A DNA stretch of 64,000 bases from positions 77,613-141,612 of the forward strand of contig DCKE01000019.1 of assembly GCA_002320285.1 (NCBI GenBank). The letters are read 5' to 3'. Source of the stretch: Flavobacteriaceae bacterium UBA1682 (lineage in GTDB: Bacteria > Bacteroidota > Bacteroidia > Flavobacteriales > Flavobacteriaceae). A program made the position numbers and the translations under genes. Positions 10,148 through 18,622 of this stretch are shown one piece after another. The notes beneath the pieces are model-generated. The model searched no databases. It was not told the origin of the DNA and saw only the letters and a list, made by a program, of their open reading frames with translations. Position 1 is the stretch's first letter; every line of letters begins with the position of its first letter.

Positions 10148-11866
10148 ATGCAAGCATTATCTAGTTTTTTACGGGTATTTTTTATTCCAATCTTTTATAT
10201 ACTCTTCACTTATCCCATAGAAGCCAATACATCGCGGGAGTCCCTTAATAAGAGTATTGAAAGCTACCGCAACTGTAATCTACATTGTTTGGAAATTCCG
10301 TTTTCTGATTTTAGCGCTAGGCATCCGTCAGAAAGCCCTCAGATATTAAAAATTATTCACCAAGTTTTACTTGCAGAGAAATATTCTACAACCCTTGATC
10401 AAAAAAATAACCAAAGTGAAATTCTATATAACAAAGCGTATCAAGCCGCAACAATTCTCAATAAGTTAGAGCTAAGTATTTGGGTACAAAGCCATTTTGG
10501 ATTTTATTATTATCGGAATGGACAGCTTCCTAAAGCGCTACCTTTCTTCTTAAATTCATCGAAGTACATAGATCAGAATGTCACAAAAAACCTTATCGAA
10601 CCAATAGAGGTCTTAAAGAAAAACGCTTTTTTCTTTGGTTATATCGAAGACTATAAAAAAGCAGAGCACTATCTTACTGAAGCATTAAAACACTGCAATA
10701 ACGAATCCAAACAGTATATAGAAATACTCAACAATTTGGGGATGAATCACCTCAAACAACAACAATTAGTACAGGCCGAAGATTATTTTTTAAAAGCCCG
10801 TGAGCTAGCACTAAAAAATGGCCAAGAAGTATTATATGCCAAAACCTTAGGTGAACTGGCCCAAATTTGTATTGCGCGAAACGATTATGCGAAAGCCAAG
10901 GCTTTATACATAGAGGATATTGCGATTTCAAAAAAAAATAAAAGCGACAGAAACACCATGTATGCCCAAATCCAATTGGGGAAAATTCACCTTAAAGAAG
11001 CCCAGTTAGACAGTGCTAATTTGGTCTTACGAGCAGCTAAAGATTATGTCTTCGCGAAACCTTATTTAGCCAGCACTCAATTTGAAATTACCCAATTATT
11101 AATTGATTGGGCTGTACTAAAGAAAAACGTAAAAGCAGAATTACATTTTCGAAGATCTGCAGACTCTTTGAGAGATATTATCGCAAAAACCGACGGACAA
11201 GTTGTTGTTGATCAATTAAATATACAAGCGCAGAAAGAGAAGATTAAATCACAGCTTGAATCTGAACAAAATAAACTAGAGAAAGCATCCTTAGTACAAA
11301 ATACGTGGATCAGTATCAGTGTTTTACTCTTTATAATAGCCTTACTGTTACTTCTAATATACCACAGAAAACTCAAAGCTCAAGGTCTGGCATTTGAACG
11401 AAATATATTGTTGTTGCAGTTGGAAAAAATTCAATCTGACAACAAACTCCATGAAACCCAAACCACCTTGAGTTCCTATCAAGTCTATTTATCAGAAAAA
11501 AATCAGCAACTAACCAAATTAGAAAGGGAATTTAAAAAACTGAAAAGCCTGCCTAGAATCAACGCTAAAATAAAAGCTAACAATCTGCAGCAGCTGTTGG
11601 ACTCTCATCTAATGACTAAAGAAAATTGGTTGGAATTTAAAAAGCTATTTATAGCAGAACAAACAGATTATTACGATTACCTGATGGAAAATTTCCCGGG
11701 ATTAACAGAAGCCAATTTACGGATCATTTTATTGCAGAAATTGGGATTGAAAAATTTGGAAACAGCACAGATACTCGGTATTACCATTGAAGCAGTTAAA
11801 AAGTCTAAACAACGTTTGAAAAAACGTTATGAAGAAAATTACTCCGAGATCTTTAATGACCAATAA
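10148..11866 (+). CDS. Membrane-bound TPR regulator with C-terminal HTH
   Basis: 572 residues. A signal/anchor helix (1-26) is followed by a periplasmic TPR superhelix (about 80-340, for example YKKAEHYLTEALKHC and QLVQAEDYFLKA), one transmembrane helix (about 392-412, WISISVLLFIIALLLLLIY), a cytoplasmic coiled coil (about 425-480) and a C-terminal LuxR-like helix-turn-helix (LTEANLRIILL...TAQILGITIEAVKKSKQRL). This is the architecture of Bacteroidetes one-component membrane regulators, in which the TPR part senses an envelope state and the HTH binds DNA. It diverges from the MBG adhesin operon across 411 bp, which makes that operon a plausible target; this is inferred from position only. Confidence 0.8.
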   Translation: MQALSSFLRVFFIPIFYILFTYPIEANTSRESLNKSIESYRNCNLHCLEIPFSDFSARHPSESPQILKIIHQVLLAEKYSTTLDQKNNQSEILYNKAYQAATILNKLELSIWVQSHFGFYYYRNGQLPKALPFFLNSSKYIDQNVTKNLIEPIEVLKKNAFFFGYIEDYKKAEHYLTEALKHCNNESKQYIEILNNLGMNHLKQQQLVQAEDYFLKARELALKNGQEVLYAKTLGELAQICIARNDYAKAKALYIEDIAISKKNKSDRNTMYAQIQLGKIHLKEAQLDSANLVLRAAKDYVFAKPYLASTQFEITQLLIDWAVLKKNVKAELHFRRSADSLRDIIAKTDGQVVVDQLNIQAQKEKIKSQLESEQNKLEKASLVQNTWISISVLLFIIALLLLLIYHRKLKAQGLAFERNILLLQLEKIQSDNKLHETQTTLSSYQVYLSEKNQQLTKLEREFKKLKSLPRINAKIKANNLQQLLDSHLMTKENWLEFKKLFIAEQTDYYDYLMENFPGLTEANLRIILLQKLGLKNLETAQILGITIEAVKKSKQRLKKRYEENYSEIFNDQ

Positions 11867-12062
11867 TTTTTATCGCCAACACAGTCTATGCATGGGATTT
11901 TAAAAGACATATACATTGACGATCTTAGCTGTCGAATCATTGTGAGCTGTTTTCTAAGTTCGTCACGCAGTTACGATCGATACATCAAAAAAAACTGTCC
12001 AAAGAAAATCTTGAAAGGATTATCTCTGAACAGTAAAGTAATTAAGAATGAAAAAAAATCAA

Positions 12063-12869
12063 TTATTGCGTTACATTGAAAAAAGTATATTCCAATTTTA
12101 AAAATACTCCATCACTAGTAGCGCGATGCATCGAGCTGTACAATTCCTTCTTATATGCCAAGTCAATTCGCGCCTGGCTGTTGATGATAAATTGAATAGA
12201 AGGAACGATATCCATATACGATTTTCCGTTTTCGGTTATCGTTTGCCCAACGAACTCTAACATCGCATTAATATTGGTTTGCTTAAAACTCGTATACTTT
12301 TTAGGGTGCATTAACCTTCCTATTGAAAAAGTATAATTTACCGCATCACTTCCCAAATGCTCGGGAAAGTTAAAACCGTCGTTATTTAAAGCTTTCGAAT
12401 AACTGACCGAGCTGCTCAAGGCCACTTTTTTGATAAGTTGAGTCGCCACAAACCCGACTTCATATCCGGAGTTTCCGCTATTTAAATCGATGGCTTCCTG
12501 ATGAATCATCGCATTGTTAAAGCTATAGCGCCCAAATGCCGCCATTCTAAAATGGCTTTGCATATCATCTACAGAAAAGAAACGGTATTTTGCATAAGCA
12601 CCACCACCGTTAAAACCCAGACCATTTTTTTCATTAGACATCAAGGCCGATGCGCGAACCATCAGATTCTTATTGATTCCCCAAGTAACTTCGGGCGACA
12701 AATTATACATATTACCGTCACTAAATTGGTTTTTCATCAGAGACTGCCCTACTCGTACGCCTATAGAACCCGCTGGAGCATTACTGGCAGGTTCGGTCAT
12801 CACAAATAATTCCTGCGCCTGAACTCCAAACGAAAATAGACACAAACCCAAAATTGATAAATACTTCAT
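12063..12869 (-). CDS. Secreted or outer-membrane barrel protein of the metal/thiol cluster
   Basis: 268 residues, signal peptide ending VQAQE. Alternating strands such as GSIGVRVGQSL, YAKYRFFSV, SSSVSYSKAL and VFLKLEYTFFNV suggest an outer-membrane beta-barrel. It has no Cys-rich motif of its own. It is the last gene of a tight operon (3 nt after the HMA gene upstream), so it probably works with the HMA and TlpA-like proteins, perhaps as their outer-membrane channel or metal porin. I recognise no named family; the function is inference from context. Confidence 0.7.
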   Translation of the reverse strand: MKYLSILGLCLFSFGVQAQELFVMTEPASNAPAGSIGVRVGQSLMKNQFSDGNMYNLSPEVTWGINKNLMVRASALMSNEKNGLGFNGGGAYAKYRFFSVDDMQSHFRMAAFGRYSFNNAMIHQEAIDLNSGNSGYEVGFVATQLIKKVALSSSVSYSKALNNDGFNFPEHLGSDAVNYTFSIGRLMHPKKYTSFKQTNINAMLEFVGQTITENGKSYMDIVPSIQFIINSQARIDLAYKKELYSSMHRATSDGVFLKLEYTFFNVTQ

Positions 12870-12872
12870 TTC

Positions 12873-13400
12873 TTAGATGGCCTTTAAATGATAATTATTA
12901 TCAACTGCTGTACTGTAGCTAGGGAATTTAGCATAGGTTTTTACGAGTTTTTTATATTCCTTTTGCGTAACAAATCCCTTGTCCAGAACCCTGTATTGCG
13001 CTGCTTTGCCTACTGCTGTATTTTTGCTTTCGATAAAAACATAATTGGCACCATCGTGTGATACGACTGGATTATCCGGTGATTTAGCGGTATCAAATTT
13101 CGCAGTTATTACCATCGATCCAACGAAAAACCCTGCTTTTTCAACAGCATTTTTTAAAACTTTAGGTTGCAATTCTTTGTTTTCCTTAAAGTAGACGGTA
13201 AAGGTATTGGTATTTAAATCCGTTCCAATACTGTCTACCTCAACCAACGCTTTTAACTGCTTGTTGATCGCATTGGAACACATAGAACAGGTTAATCCAG
13301 TAGCAATGATATCTACTTTAGAAATTTGAGCGTAAGACTTCATACCTGTTAGTGTTACTAAAAGGCTTAGGGCGATAAATTTTATATAGGTACTTTTCAT
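12873..13400 (-). CDS. Secreted heavy-metal-associated (HMA) domain protein
   Basis: 175 residues. A signal peptide (ends KSYAQ) is followed by an HMA ferredoxin-like fold with the metal-binding loop GLTCSMCSNAI (about residues 33-43), the CxxC soft-metal (usually copper) ligand pair. The C-terminal half (about 110-175) is not an HMA domain; it contains the segment QYRVLDKGFVTQKEYKKLVK. Located in the periplasm or outside rather than in the cytosol, unlike typical copper chaperones. It sits 2 nt from the TlpA-like gene and 3 nt from the barrel gene, so these are one transcription unit. Metal specificity cannot be read from sequence. Confidence 0.85.
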   Translation of the reverse strand: MKSTYIKFIALSLLVTLTGMKSYAQISKVDIIATGLTCSMCSNAINKQLKALVEVDSIGTDLNTNTFTVYFKENKELQPKVLKNAVEKAGFFVGSMVITAKFDTAKSPDNPVVSHDGANYVFIESKNTAVGKAAQYRVLDKGFVTQKEYKKLVKTYAKFPSYSTAVDNNYHLKAI

Positions 13401-13402
13401 TT

Positions 13403-13885
13403 TTATTTTTTGTTGATTTGAGAAATTATTTGTGCTTCTGTCGGGTTGATTGCAATCAGTTTACCCGTTGCATCGAAAAGGAAAGTCGCCGGTAAGGCAT
13501 CAACTCCAAAACTTACTGCCGACTTGGCATCGAATCCTTTTGAATCGATCAATTGAACGTATTGTATTTTATCTTTCTCGATGGCTTTCATCCACTTGGA
13601 TTTGTCTGTATCGATAGATATTCCAACAATTTCAAAATTCTTTGCCTTGTACTTATCATGCATTTTCACCAACTTTCGATTGGCTAATCTACAAGGTCCA
13701 CACCAAGATGCCCAAAAATCCACTAATACCGTTTTGCCTTTAAAAGCATTTAATTTAACGGTGTTGTTTTTAGTATCCTGAAGGGTTATATTAGGTAGCG
13801 CATCGCCAATTTTGATTTGTGCATTGCCAAGCGAAATTGAAAAAAAAACCAACAAAATCGCCCCTATATTTTTGATATTAAACAT
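13403..13885 (-). CDS. TlpA-family secreted thioredoxin
   Basis: 160 residues. A signal peptide (ends LGNAQ) is followed by an AhpC/TSA-Redoxin type thioredoxin fold with the active site WASWCGPCR (about 60-68), the GDALPNITLQD start typical of TlpA/ResA proteins, and a cis-Pro region in GVDALPATFLFD. It probably reduces disulfides in the periplasm. Flanked on both sides by HMA proteins, its likely clients are the Cys pairs of those proteins, which must be reduced to bind metal; this is inference. No transmembrane anchor beyond the signal peptide. Confidence 0.88.
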   Translation of the reverse strand: MFNIKNIGAILLVFFSISLGNAQIKIGDALPNITLQDTKNNTVKLNAFKGKTVLVDFWASWCGPCRLANRKLVKMHDKYKAKNFEIVGISIDTDKSKWMKAIEKDKIQYVQLIDSKGFDAKSAVSFGVDALPATFLFDATGKLIAINPTEAQIISQINKK

Positions 13886-13896
13886 ATTACAGGTCT

Positions 13897-14271
13897 TTAA
13901 ATCTTATTATTGGATTCGTTTTTTTCCTTTATTTTACGATCATATTGACAACATCCGTGCAACTTATTATATACGTTGTCAGCAGCGATAAACTTTTCAT
14001 TGTCATAACCTACTTTGGCTACGCGCTTTAGAATTTCGCTTGTAGTAGTCTTGTCTTTATCGTAAATTATAGTAGCGATTTGAGTATTTTCATTCCACGT
14101 TAACTGCGCTACATTTTTTGCATAGGCAGCGGTCTCGATGGTTTTTTTACACATACTACAATTGCCGTTTATAGTTACCGTTTCTGTAGTTTTATTTTTG
14201 ATTTGCGCGTTGGCTATAGTGACTGATAGCAATAGTGTTATTGCCATCAATAGTTTTTTTATTGAATTCAT
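13897..14271 (-). CDS. Secreted HMA-domain protein, first gene of the operon
   Basis: 124 residues. A signal peptide (ends ANAQ) is followed by one HMA domain with metal loop NGNCSMCKKTIE (about 35-46). The tail contains a second Cys pair, HGCCQYDRK, then a Lys/Asn-rich end. It is the promoter-proximal gene of a four-gene operon (this gene, TlpA-like, HMA, barrel), with gaps of 11, 2 and 3 nt. Likely a periplasmic copper or related soft-metal carrier. The extra CC pair near the C-terminus is unusual for a simple HMA protein. Confidence 0.85.
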   Translation of the reverse strand: MNSIKKLLMAITLLLSVTIANAQIKNKTTETVTINGNCSMCKKTIETAAYAKNVAQLTWNENTQIATIIYDKDKTTTSEILKRVAKVGYDNEKFIAADNVYNKLHGCCQYDRKIKEKNESNNKI

Positions 14272-14422
14272 TTTTTTTGCTTTTTTGAATTACGATACCC
14301 TAAAACACCACAATACTGTAAGCCGTAATAGCTACAATTGCAGATAAAGGGATTTAAATGTTTGAATGATTAAGTCGTAAAGACTTGAGATTAGACAGAC
14401 CATGGGCTGTCAATAAAGAAAT

Positions 14423-14779
14423 TTAGCCTATTTTAGGAGGAAGCCAAATAGATCGGAAATCAGAAGAAATAAAGATTTCTGAAAAATAAAATTTCTGTGC
14501 TTTTTCTGAACTATCAAAAAGAGCGTTGTTTGTTGTTTGAGTTAAAAAAATCGGTGTAGAGCTGGTGTAAACCGTAGGACATCCGCAAGAAGTACCCGCG
14601 CAACTGCTGTCGCAATGGTGTTCTTGATGTTTAGTTCCTTCTTCTTTACAGCAATCTTTAGTTGCAGATTCTTTGGTACAACATGACATAACGGAATCCA
14701 TTCCAGCCGCGTACGATTGCGTAGGACCTGTAATAAGCCCTAAAACAACGATTAGCAATATGAAGATCTTTTTTGTCAT
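14423..14779 (-). CDS. Secreted Cys/His-rich peptide, probable metal binder
   Basis: 118 residues. A signal peptide (ends QSYAA) is followed by a Cys/His-rich segment (about 30-70) with SCCTKES, DCCKEEG, HQEHHCDSSC and SCGC, about ten Cys and four His in 40 residues, and then a Cys-free tail ending WLPPKIG. I do not recognise a named family. The composition points to binding of a soft metal such as copper outside the cytoplasm. It lies 151 nt upstream of, and in the same direction as, the HMA operon. A -7-like TATATTTG (14792-14785) sits right before the ATG, which would leave almost no leader. Confidence 0.7.
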   Translation of the reverse strand: MTKKIFILLIVVLGLITGPTQSYAAGMDSVMSCCTKESATKDCCKEEGTKHQEHHCDSSCAGTSCGCPTVYTSSTPIFLTQTTNNALFDSSEKAQKFYFSEIFISSDFRSIWLPPKIG

Positions 14780-14784
14780 GTCAG

Positions 14785-14792
14785 CAAATATA
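14785..14792 (-). promoter_or_regulatory. -7 element of the Cys/His-rich gene
   Basis: TATATTTG on the minus strand (14792-14785) matches TAnnTTTG fully, but no TTG is present at the expected -33 distance. Transcription would begin almost at the ATG (14779). Confidence 0.4.
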
Positions 14793-14978
14793 CTTTAAAA
14801 ATGAATTTAGCCTTGTTAAATTTCTCGTAAAAACGTTCTTTTTAAGCTATTCATGGAACTATATCACTTTTTCTTCGTTGTAATCCGCATATTTTAGCGG
14901 TTATCTTTTACTAAAATACCGCAACAGTCCATTCTGACGAATATACTATCGCGGTATTTATAATGTTAAGCCATGTTT

Positions 14979-16775
14979 CTATGGCGAAGTATCATTTAAT
15001 GTTTTCATAAAAACGATGATATCTTTTATTTCTTGGTCTGTTAATTCCAAAGGCGCATCTGGCAATGTTTGACTTTCGACATCTAATCCCAATCCTATTC
15101 CTCCGCCTTTGTTATAAAAATCCATTACTTCTTCTAGGGTCTGATAAACACCATTATGCATATAGGGAGCACTTTTTTCAATATTTCTGACTGTTGGAGT
15201 TTTAAAAGCGTGTTTTAATTGTTTTAAATCCGTATTAAACACATACCTTCCTAAGTCATCGTCAAGCTCTGTGCCTGCCTTGTCCTTGGGAACTCCCAAA
15301 ACTTCTTGCTCAGAATTGGTAAAAAACGGCGGTAAGGTTCCATTAAACACCGGCATAAAATGGCAAGTAGCGCATTTGGCTTTACCTACAAACAAATTAA
15401 AACCGCGCTTTTCTTGATCATTTAAAGCCGAATTATCCCCCCGCATATAACTGTCAAAGCGCGATTCAAAAACCGCTAAAGAACGCACATAGGATGCCAA
15501 TGCATTTTCTAATTGCCAAGACTCAATGGGTTTATTATTCCTGTAAACCGTATTAAAGGCCTTTTTGTACTTGTCGGATTGATTTAAGAAGATGGCAATT
15601 TCCTCCAAATTTCCATGCATTTCGTCCTTGTTGGTGATTACATCAGAGGACTGACTCTCCAAAGTGACACTTCTCATATCCCAAAACTGTCCGTGATAAT
15701 AAGCCGCATAGTTTAGCGAAGGGGTGTTGCGCTGAAGTGGTTTCCCCTCTAAATCCAAGGCTGTTTTCAATCCATCCGAAAAAGCTTTGTCGGCATGATG
15801 ACAATCCGCACAACTGCGATGATTGTTTTTTGATAAGTTTTTATCAAAAAAAAGCTCTTTGCCCAAGGCGATCTTTGCCGGACTTAAGTAATAGGTCGAA
15901 TCGGGTAAAAAGGCGTTTAAATTGATCAGGTCCTTGGCAAAAAGGGAGGCTACACGACCGGGAACAACCTGATTCCCCTCGTGAAAAGGAATTTTTAATT
16001 CCTGTTGTAAAGTGACTATGCCCTGTGCTATAGGCTCGAGATTATCCGTTATAAAATCTAAATAATTAAAACTTTCTTTGGACGGATTGGCGTTACATAT
16101 AAGAATGCTGTTATCCAATAACTCTTGTAACTTACTATAACTATTGGCTTCTCGCCATTTACCCGATAATTCTAAAACTTCTTTAACCCCTTTTAAACTA
16201 GCTGCTGCTTCAATAAATTGAAATTGACTTTCCGGTGTATCAAAGCCCGTAATGCCCAAAGCGGTGATTTGAAATACCTCCATCTTCAAAGCTTCCAACA
16301 CCGAGGTTTCATTCATCGATATCACTTCGAAATTCTTCCGCGCACTATAAGCAAAGTTTTTAACTTTCTTCGATTCTAAAATCAATTTTTGCTGCTCTGC
16401 TGATGGATAAACAGGAAATAATAATTCCTCAACTACCTGAAATCCTTCGGCTGGAATAAATTTATTTTCATCCAAATCCAATTGATCTAGTGCCGGACCA
16501 TTGAGAGATTTATTGGTATGTGGTAAGAAATAAGCGATGGCCCACTCCACTTCTTTATAGGCCAAACGACTATCTATAAAGGCTTGTCTAACGACGGTAC
16601 TGTCTTTATTTTCACGAACACTTTCGATCAATCGATCAATTTTTAAATCTAATGTATCGACTTTTTTAATCAAGTACGTATTAAAAGAAACATCCTGATA
16701 AGTCGTCGAGTCTTTTTTACAAGCGGTCAACAACAAGAAAAAAACGCTGAATATAATGTATTTAAAACTCTCCAT
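14979..16775 (-). CDS. Diheme cytochrome c peroxidase lipoprotein with long helical N-terminal domain
   Basis: 598 residues. The lipobox LLTACKK marks a lipoprotein. The C-terminal half is a CcpA/MauG-type diheme peroxidase with two heme sites, CADCHH (about residue 320) and CATCHF (about 467), plus NTPSLNYAAYY, FWDMRS, YMHNGVYQTLEEV and the usual ending FMKTLND. Ordinary family members have about 330-350 residues, so about 270 residues are added at the N-terminus. That part is helical (RLAYKEVEWAIAYFLPHT) and resembles the imelysin/EfeO-like helical bundle, though I cannot see the classic GxHxxE signature. Likely role: periplasmic peroxide reduction or oxidation of a partner. It lies 70 nt after the PhoX-like gene, behind a terminator-like hairpin. 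Confidence 0.85.
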   Translation of the reverse strand: MESFKYIIFSVFFLLLTACKKDSTTYQDVSFNTYLIKKVDTLDLKIDRLIESVRENKDSTVVRQAFIDSRLAYKEVEWAIAYFLPHTNKSLNGPALDQLDLDENKFIPAEGFQVVEELLFPVYPSAEQQKLILESKKVKNFAYSARKNFEVISMNETSVLEALKMEVFQITALGITGFDTPESQFQFIEAAASLKGVKEVLELSGKWREANSYSKLQELLDNSILICNANPSKESFNYLDFITDNLEPIAQGIVTLQQELKIPFHEGNQVVPGRVASLFAKDLINLNAFLPDSTYYLSPAKIALGKELFFDKNLSKNNHRSCADCHHADKAFSDGLKTALDLEGKPLQRNTPSLNYAAYYHGQFWDMRSVTLESQSSDVITNKDEMHGNLEEIAIFLNQSDKYKKAFNTVYRNNKPIESWQLENALASYVRSLAVFESRFDSYMRGDNSALNDQEKRGFNLFVGKAKCATCHFMPVFNGTLPPFFTNSEQEVLGVPKDKAGTELDDDLGRYVFNTDLKQLKHAFKTPTVRNIEKSAPYMHNGVYQTLEEVMDFYNKGGGIGLGLDVESQTLPDAPLELTDQEIKDIIVFMKTLNDTSP

Positions 16776-16782
16776 CTTTTAT

Positions 16783-16826
16783 AAAAAAGACCTCTAGAGG
16801 TATAGAAACTAAACCAATAGAGGTCA
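16783..16826 (-). terminator. Terminator-like or attenuator hairpin between PhoX-like and peroxidase genes
   Basis: On the minus strand GACCTCT (16825-16819) pairs with AGAGGTC (16795-16789) over a 23-nt loop and is followed by a T run. The distal arm also belongs to a 12-bp palindrome, ACCTCTAGAGGT (16790-16801), so two exclusive folds are possible. Confidence 0.5.
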
Positions 16827-16845
16827 TTAAAAATTATTGATTATA

Positions 16846-18354
16846 CTATTTCTCTACATTGCGAATTAGCACTACTTGCCCACCTTCTTTGTTGGTGTTT
16901 ACTCCAGCTTTATCTGCGTTGGAGAACTCGGCTTTTTGCCAAGTGTGCGAGTGAATGTTTACGGAAAAGGTATTTGGAATTCCAATTAAATCAGATACAT
17001 CTTCCATAGCTCCAAATTCCCATGAACCAAATTTATTTAGATTACCCGATTGGTTATACTTTTCATTCCAAGCTGCATCGCCTCTATTGTGCTTCATGTT
17101 TAACCAAGGCTTATAAGTACCGTCGGCTATTTTGTATTGCCAGATATATGAATCGTGTTTGGCATCAGCATAATAAGAATCTCCGTCTTCTTGAATGTAA
17201 ACATAGTTTTCTGTAACACATAGATTATCTGGATTAATTAGGTTGTTTCCAGGATTACTATCGCCTTCAGCTGCTAAAGACAGTTTACCCGTCAACATAT
17301 TAGATTTGTCCAATACCAGTTTATAGACGCGTCCCCACATGGTATAGCCGCTTACAGGGTTACCACCACTAGCCTGACCTGTCGCTGTAAAATAAATTTC
17401 ATTTCCTTTATTGGCACCCTTTCTATAATCTACATCCTCAACACGAGAAAAACGCAGTACGCCCAATTCCATATTCTTTTGATTGATTTGAGCGCCTGTC
17501 AGGTTTTTAGCATTCGGAATCTCGACAAACTCTACATCATATTCGTTTCCTTTGTTAATATCCATCTCAGTATATCCACCGGATTTGCGTTTTAACGCAT
17601 ACAACTTGCCGTTTTGTAGATCACCTCTACTTCCAACATACATCAACAATTGACCAGCACTTTGATGGTTGGATGCATACCCCTGGTCTTCTCCGATTAA
17701 TATCATAGTTTTACCATTGGATACATCAACGGGTAGTGGAACGGCATTCTCCATACTCGCTTTACCCAAAGCTGGTAGCACCCGGTCCGTATTGGATTTT
17801 AAACCAGTGGATCCAAGCGGATCTATAGCGTGTACCATACTTTCTTCTCCCGACTCACCTGCTGTTAAAAAAACAGGTCCAAAACCATGAATTTCCGGTT
17901 TGGCTAAAGTTGCAGAACACAATCGAGTGATTCCGCCGATACCATCTACAATATACTCTCCTTTAACGGGTTTAAATGATTTATCAAAATACACTCGGGA
18001 TACCGATTGCATGATTTCGTGATTGGTAATCATCATGAATCCTTCACCGCTCGGATCTTTCATAAAACCAGCACCATCGGGTTGTCCACCAAATACAAAA
18101 TCTGGCGAGTCCTTTAGTTTGTCTTCACTGGAGATCAAAGAAAATATTTCCAGATTGGAAAAACCAGGCATTGCAAATACAAAAGCAGGTGTTATAGAAT
18201 GGTTTTGTAATACCACCGGGTTTTTACCGGGTTCTGGTACCACGATACCCGGGTCCTTTGGTTTTACCGCATTGGCGTCGTCATTACAACTGATTGCTGT
18301 AGTCGAAACTATGAGTCCCATAACCCATAAAGATAGTTTGTAGTTCATTTTCAT
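16846..18354 (-). CDS. PhoX-like (DUF839) lipoprotein
   Basis: 502 residues. Lipobox AISCNDD with an acidic stretch after the Cys, as in surface-exported Bacteroidetes lipoproteins. The body resembles PhoX/DUF839 beta-propeller phosphatases: GGQPDGAGFM, MITNHEIM (the NHE motif that helps ligate Ca/Fe), DGIGGITRLCSATL, AGESGEESMVHAIDP, LIGEDQGYASNHQSAGQLLMY, RVEDVDYRKG and NPDNLCVTENYVYIQED. PhoX enzymes are Ca/Fe-dependent phosphatases, but many DUF839 proteins are uncharacterised. Its neighbour is a diheme peroxidase lipoprotein. A consensus promoter lies directly upstream. Phosphatase activity is possible but not shown. Confidence 0.8.
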   Translation of the reverse strand: MKMNYKLSLWVMGLIVSTTAISCNDDANAVKPKDPGIVVPEPGKNPVVLQNHSITPAFVFAMPGFSNLEIFSLISSEDKLKDSPDFVFGGQPDGAGFMKDPSGEGFMMITNHEIMQSVSRVYFDKSFKPVKGEYIVDGIGGITRLCSATLAKPEIHGFGPVFLTAGESGEESMVHAIDPLGSTGLKSNTDRVLPALGKASMENAVPLPVDVSNGKTMILIGEDQGYASNHQSAGQLLMYVGSRGDLQNGKLYALKRKSGGYTEMDINKGNEYDVEFVEIPNAKNLTGAQINQKNMELGVLRFSRVEDVDYRKGANKGNEIYFTATGQASGGNPVSGYTMWGRVYKLVLDKSNMLTGKLSLAAEGDSNPGNNLINPDNLCVTENYVYIQEDGDSYYADAKHDSYIWQYKIADGTYKPWLNMKHNRGDAAWNEKYNQSGNLNKFGSWEFGAMEDVSDLIGIPNTFSVNIHSHTWQKAEFSNADKAGVNTNKEGGQVVLIRNVEK

Positions 18355-18373
18355 TTTTGTAGTTTATTTTAGA

Positions 18374-18401
18374 CAAACTTAGCTGCCTTAAATCACAACA
18401 A
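18374..18401 (-). promoter_or_regulatory. Promoter of the PhoX-like gene
   Basis: TTG (18401-18399), a 17-nt spacer and TAAGTTTG (18381-18374) on the minus strand fit the flavobacterial consensus. Leader of about 14 nt. Confidence 0.6.
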
Positions 18402-18532
18402 CTTTAACTTACTGTTACAAAACCTTTATGTAGTGTTGGCAAATATTAAGAAACCGATCTTGTTTAGATTGGTTATACGGCATTATGGAATTTTACAGTT
18501 AAAAAACCACGCCATGGGGAGGCTTTAAAAGC

Positions 18533-18569
18533 TAAAAACCCGCGCGACAGGACTCGTACGGGCTTTTTT
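18533..18569 (-). terminator. Terminator after the VOC-protein operon
   Basis: Minus strand: A run, then CCCGTACG, 8-nt loop, CGCGCGGG and a T run. One wobble and one mismatch lie in the 8-bp stem. The A/T flanks are symmetrical, so it may work both ways. Confidence 0.75.
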
Positions 18570-18622
18570 ACTATAAATACTTGGTGTTTTAGACCGTCAA
18601 AGAACCGGTCTACAATCTGTCG

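Noticed and set aside
11888..12079. 63-residue plus-strand frame after the TPR regulator
   Set aside because: No signal, motif or ribosome-binding site; it runs into the end of the minus-strand barrel gene and looks like chance.
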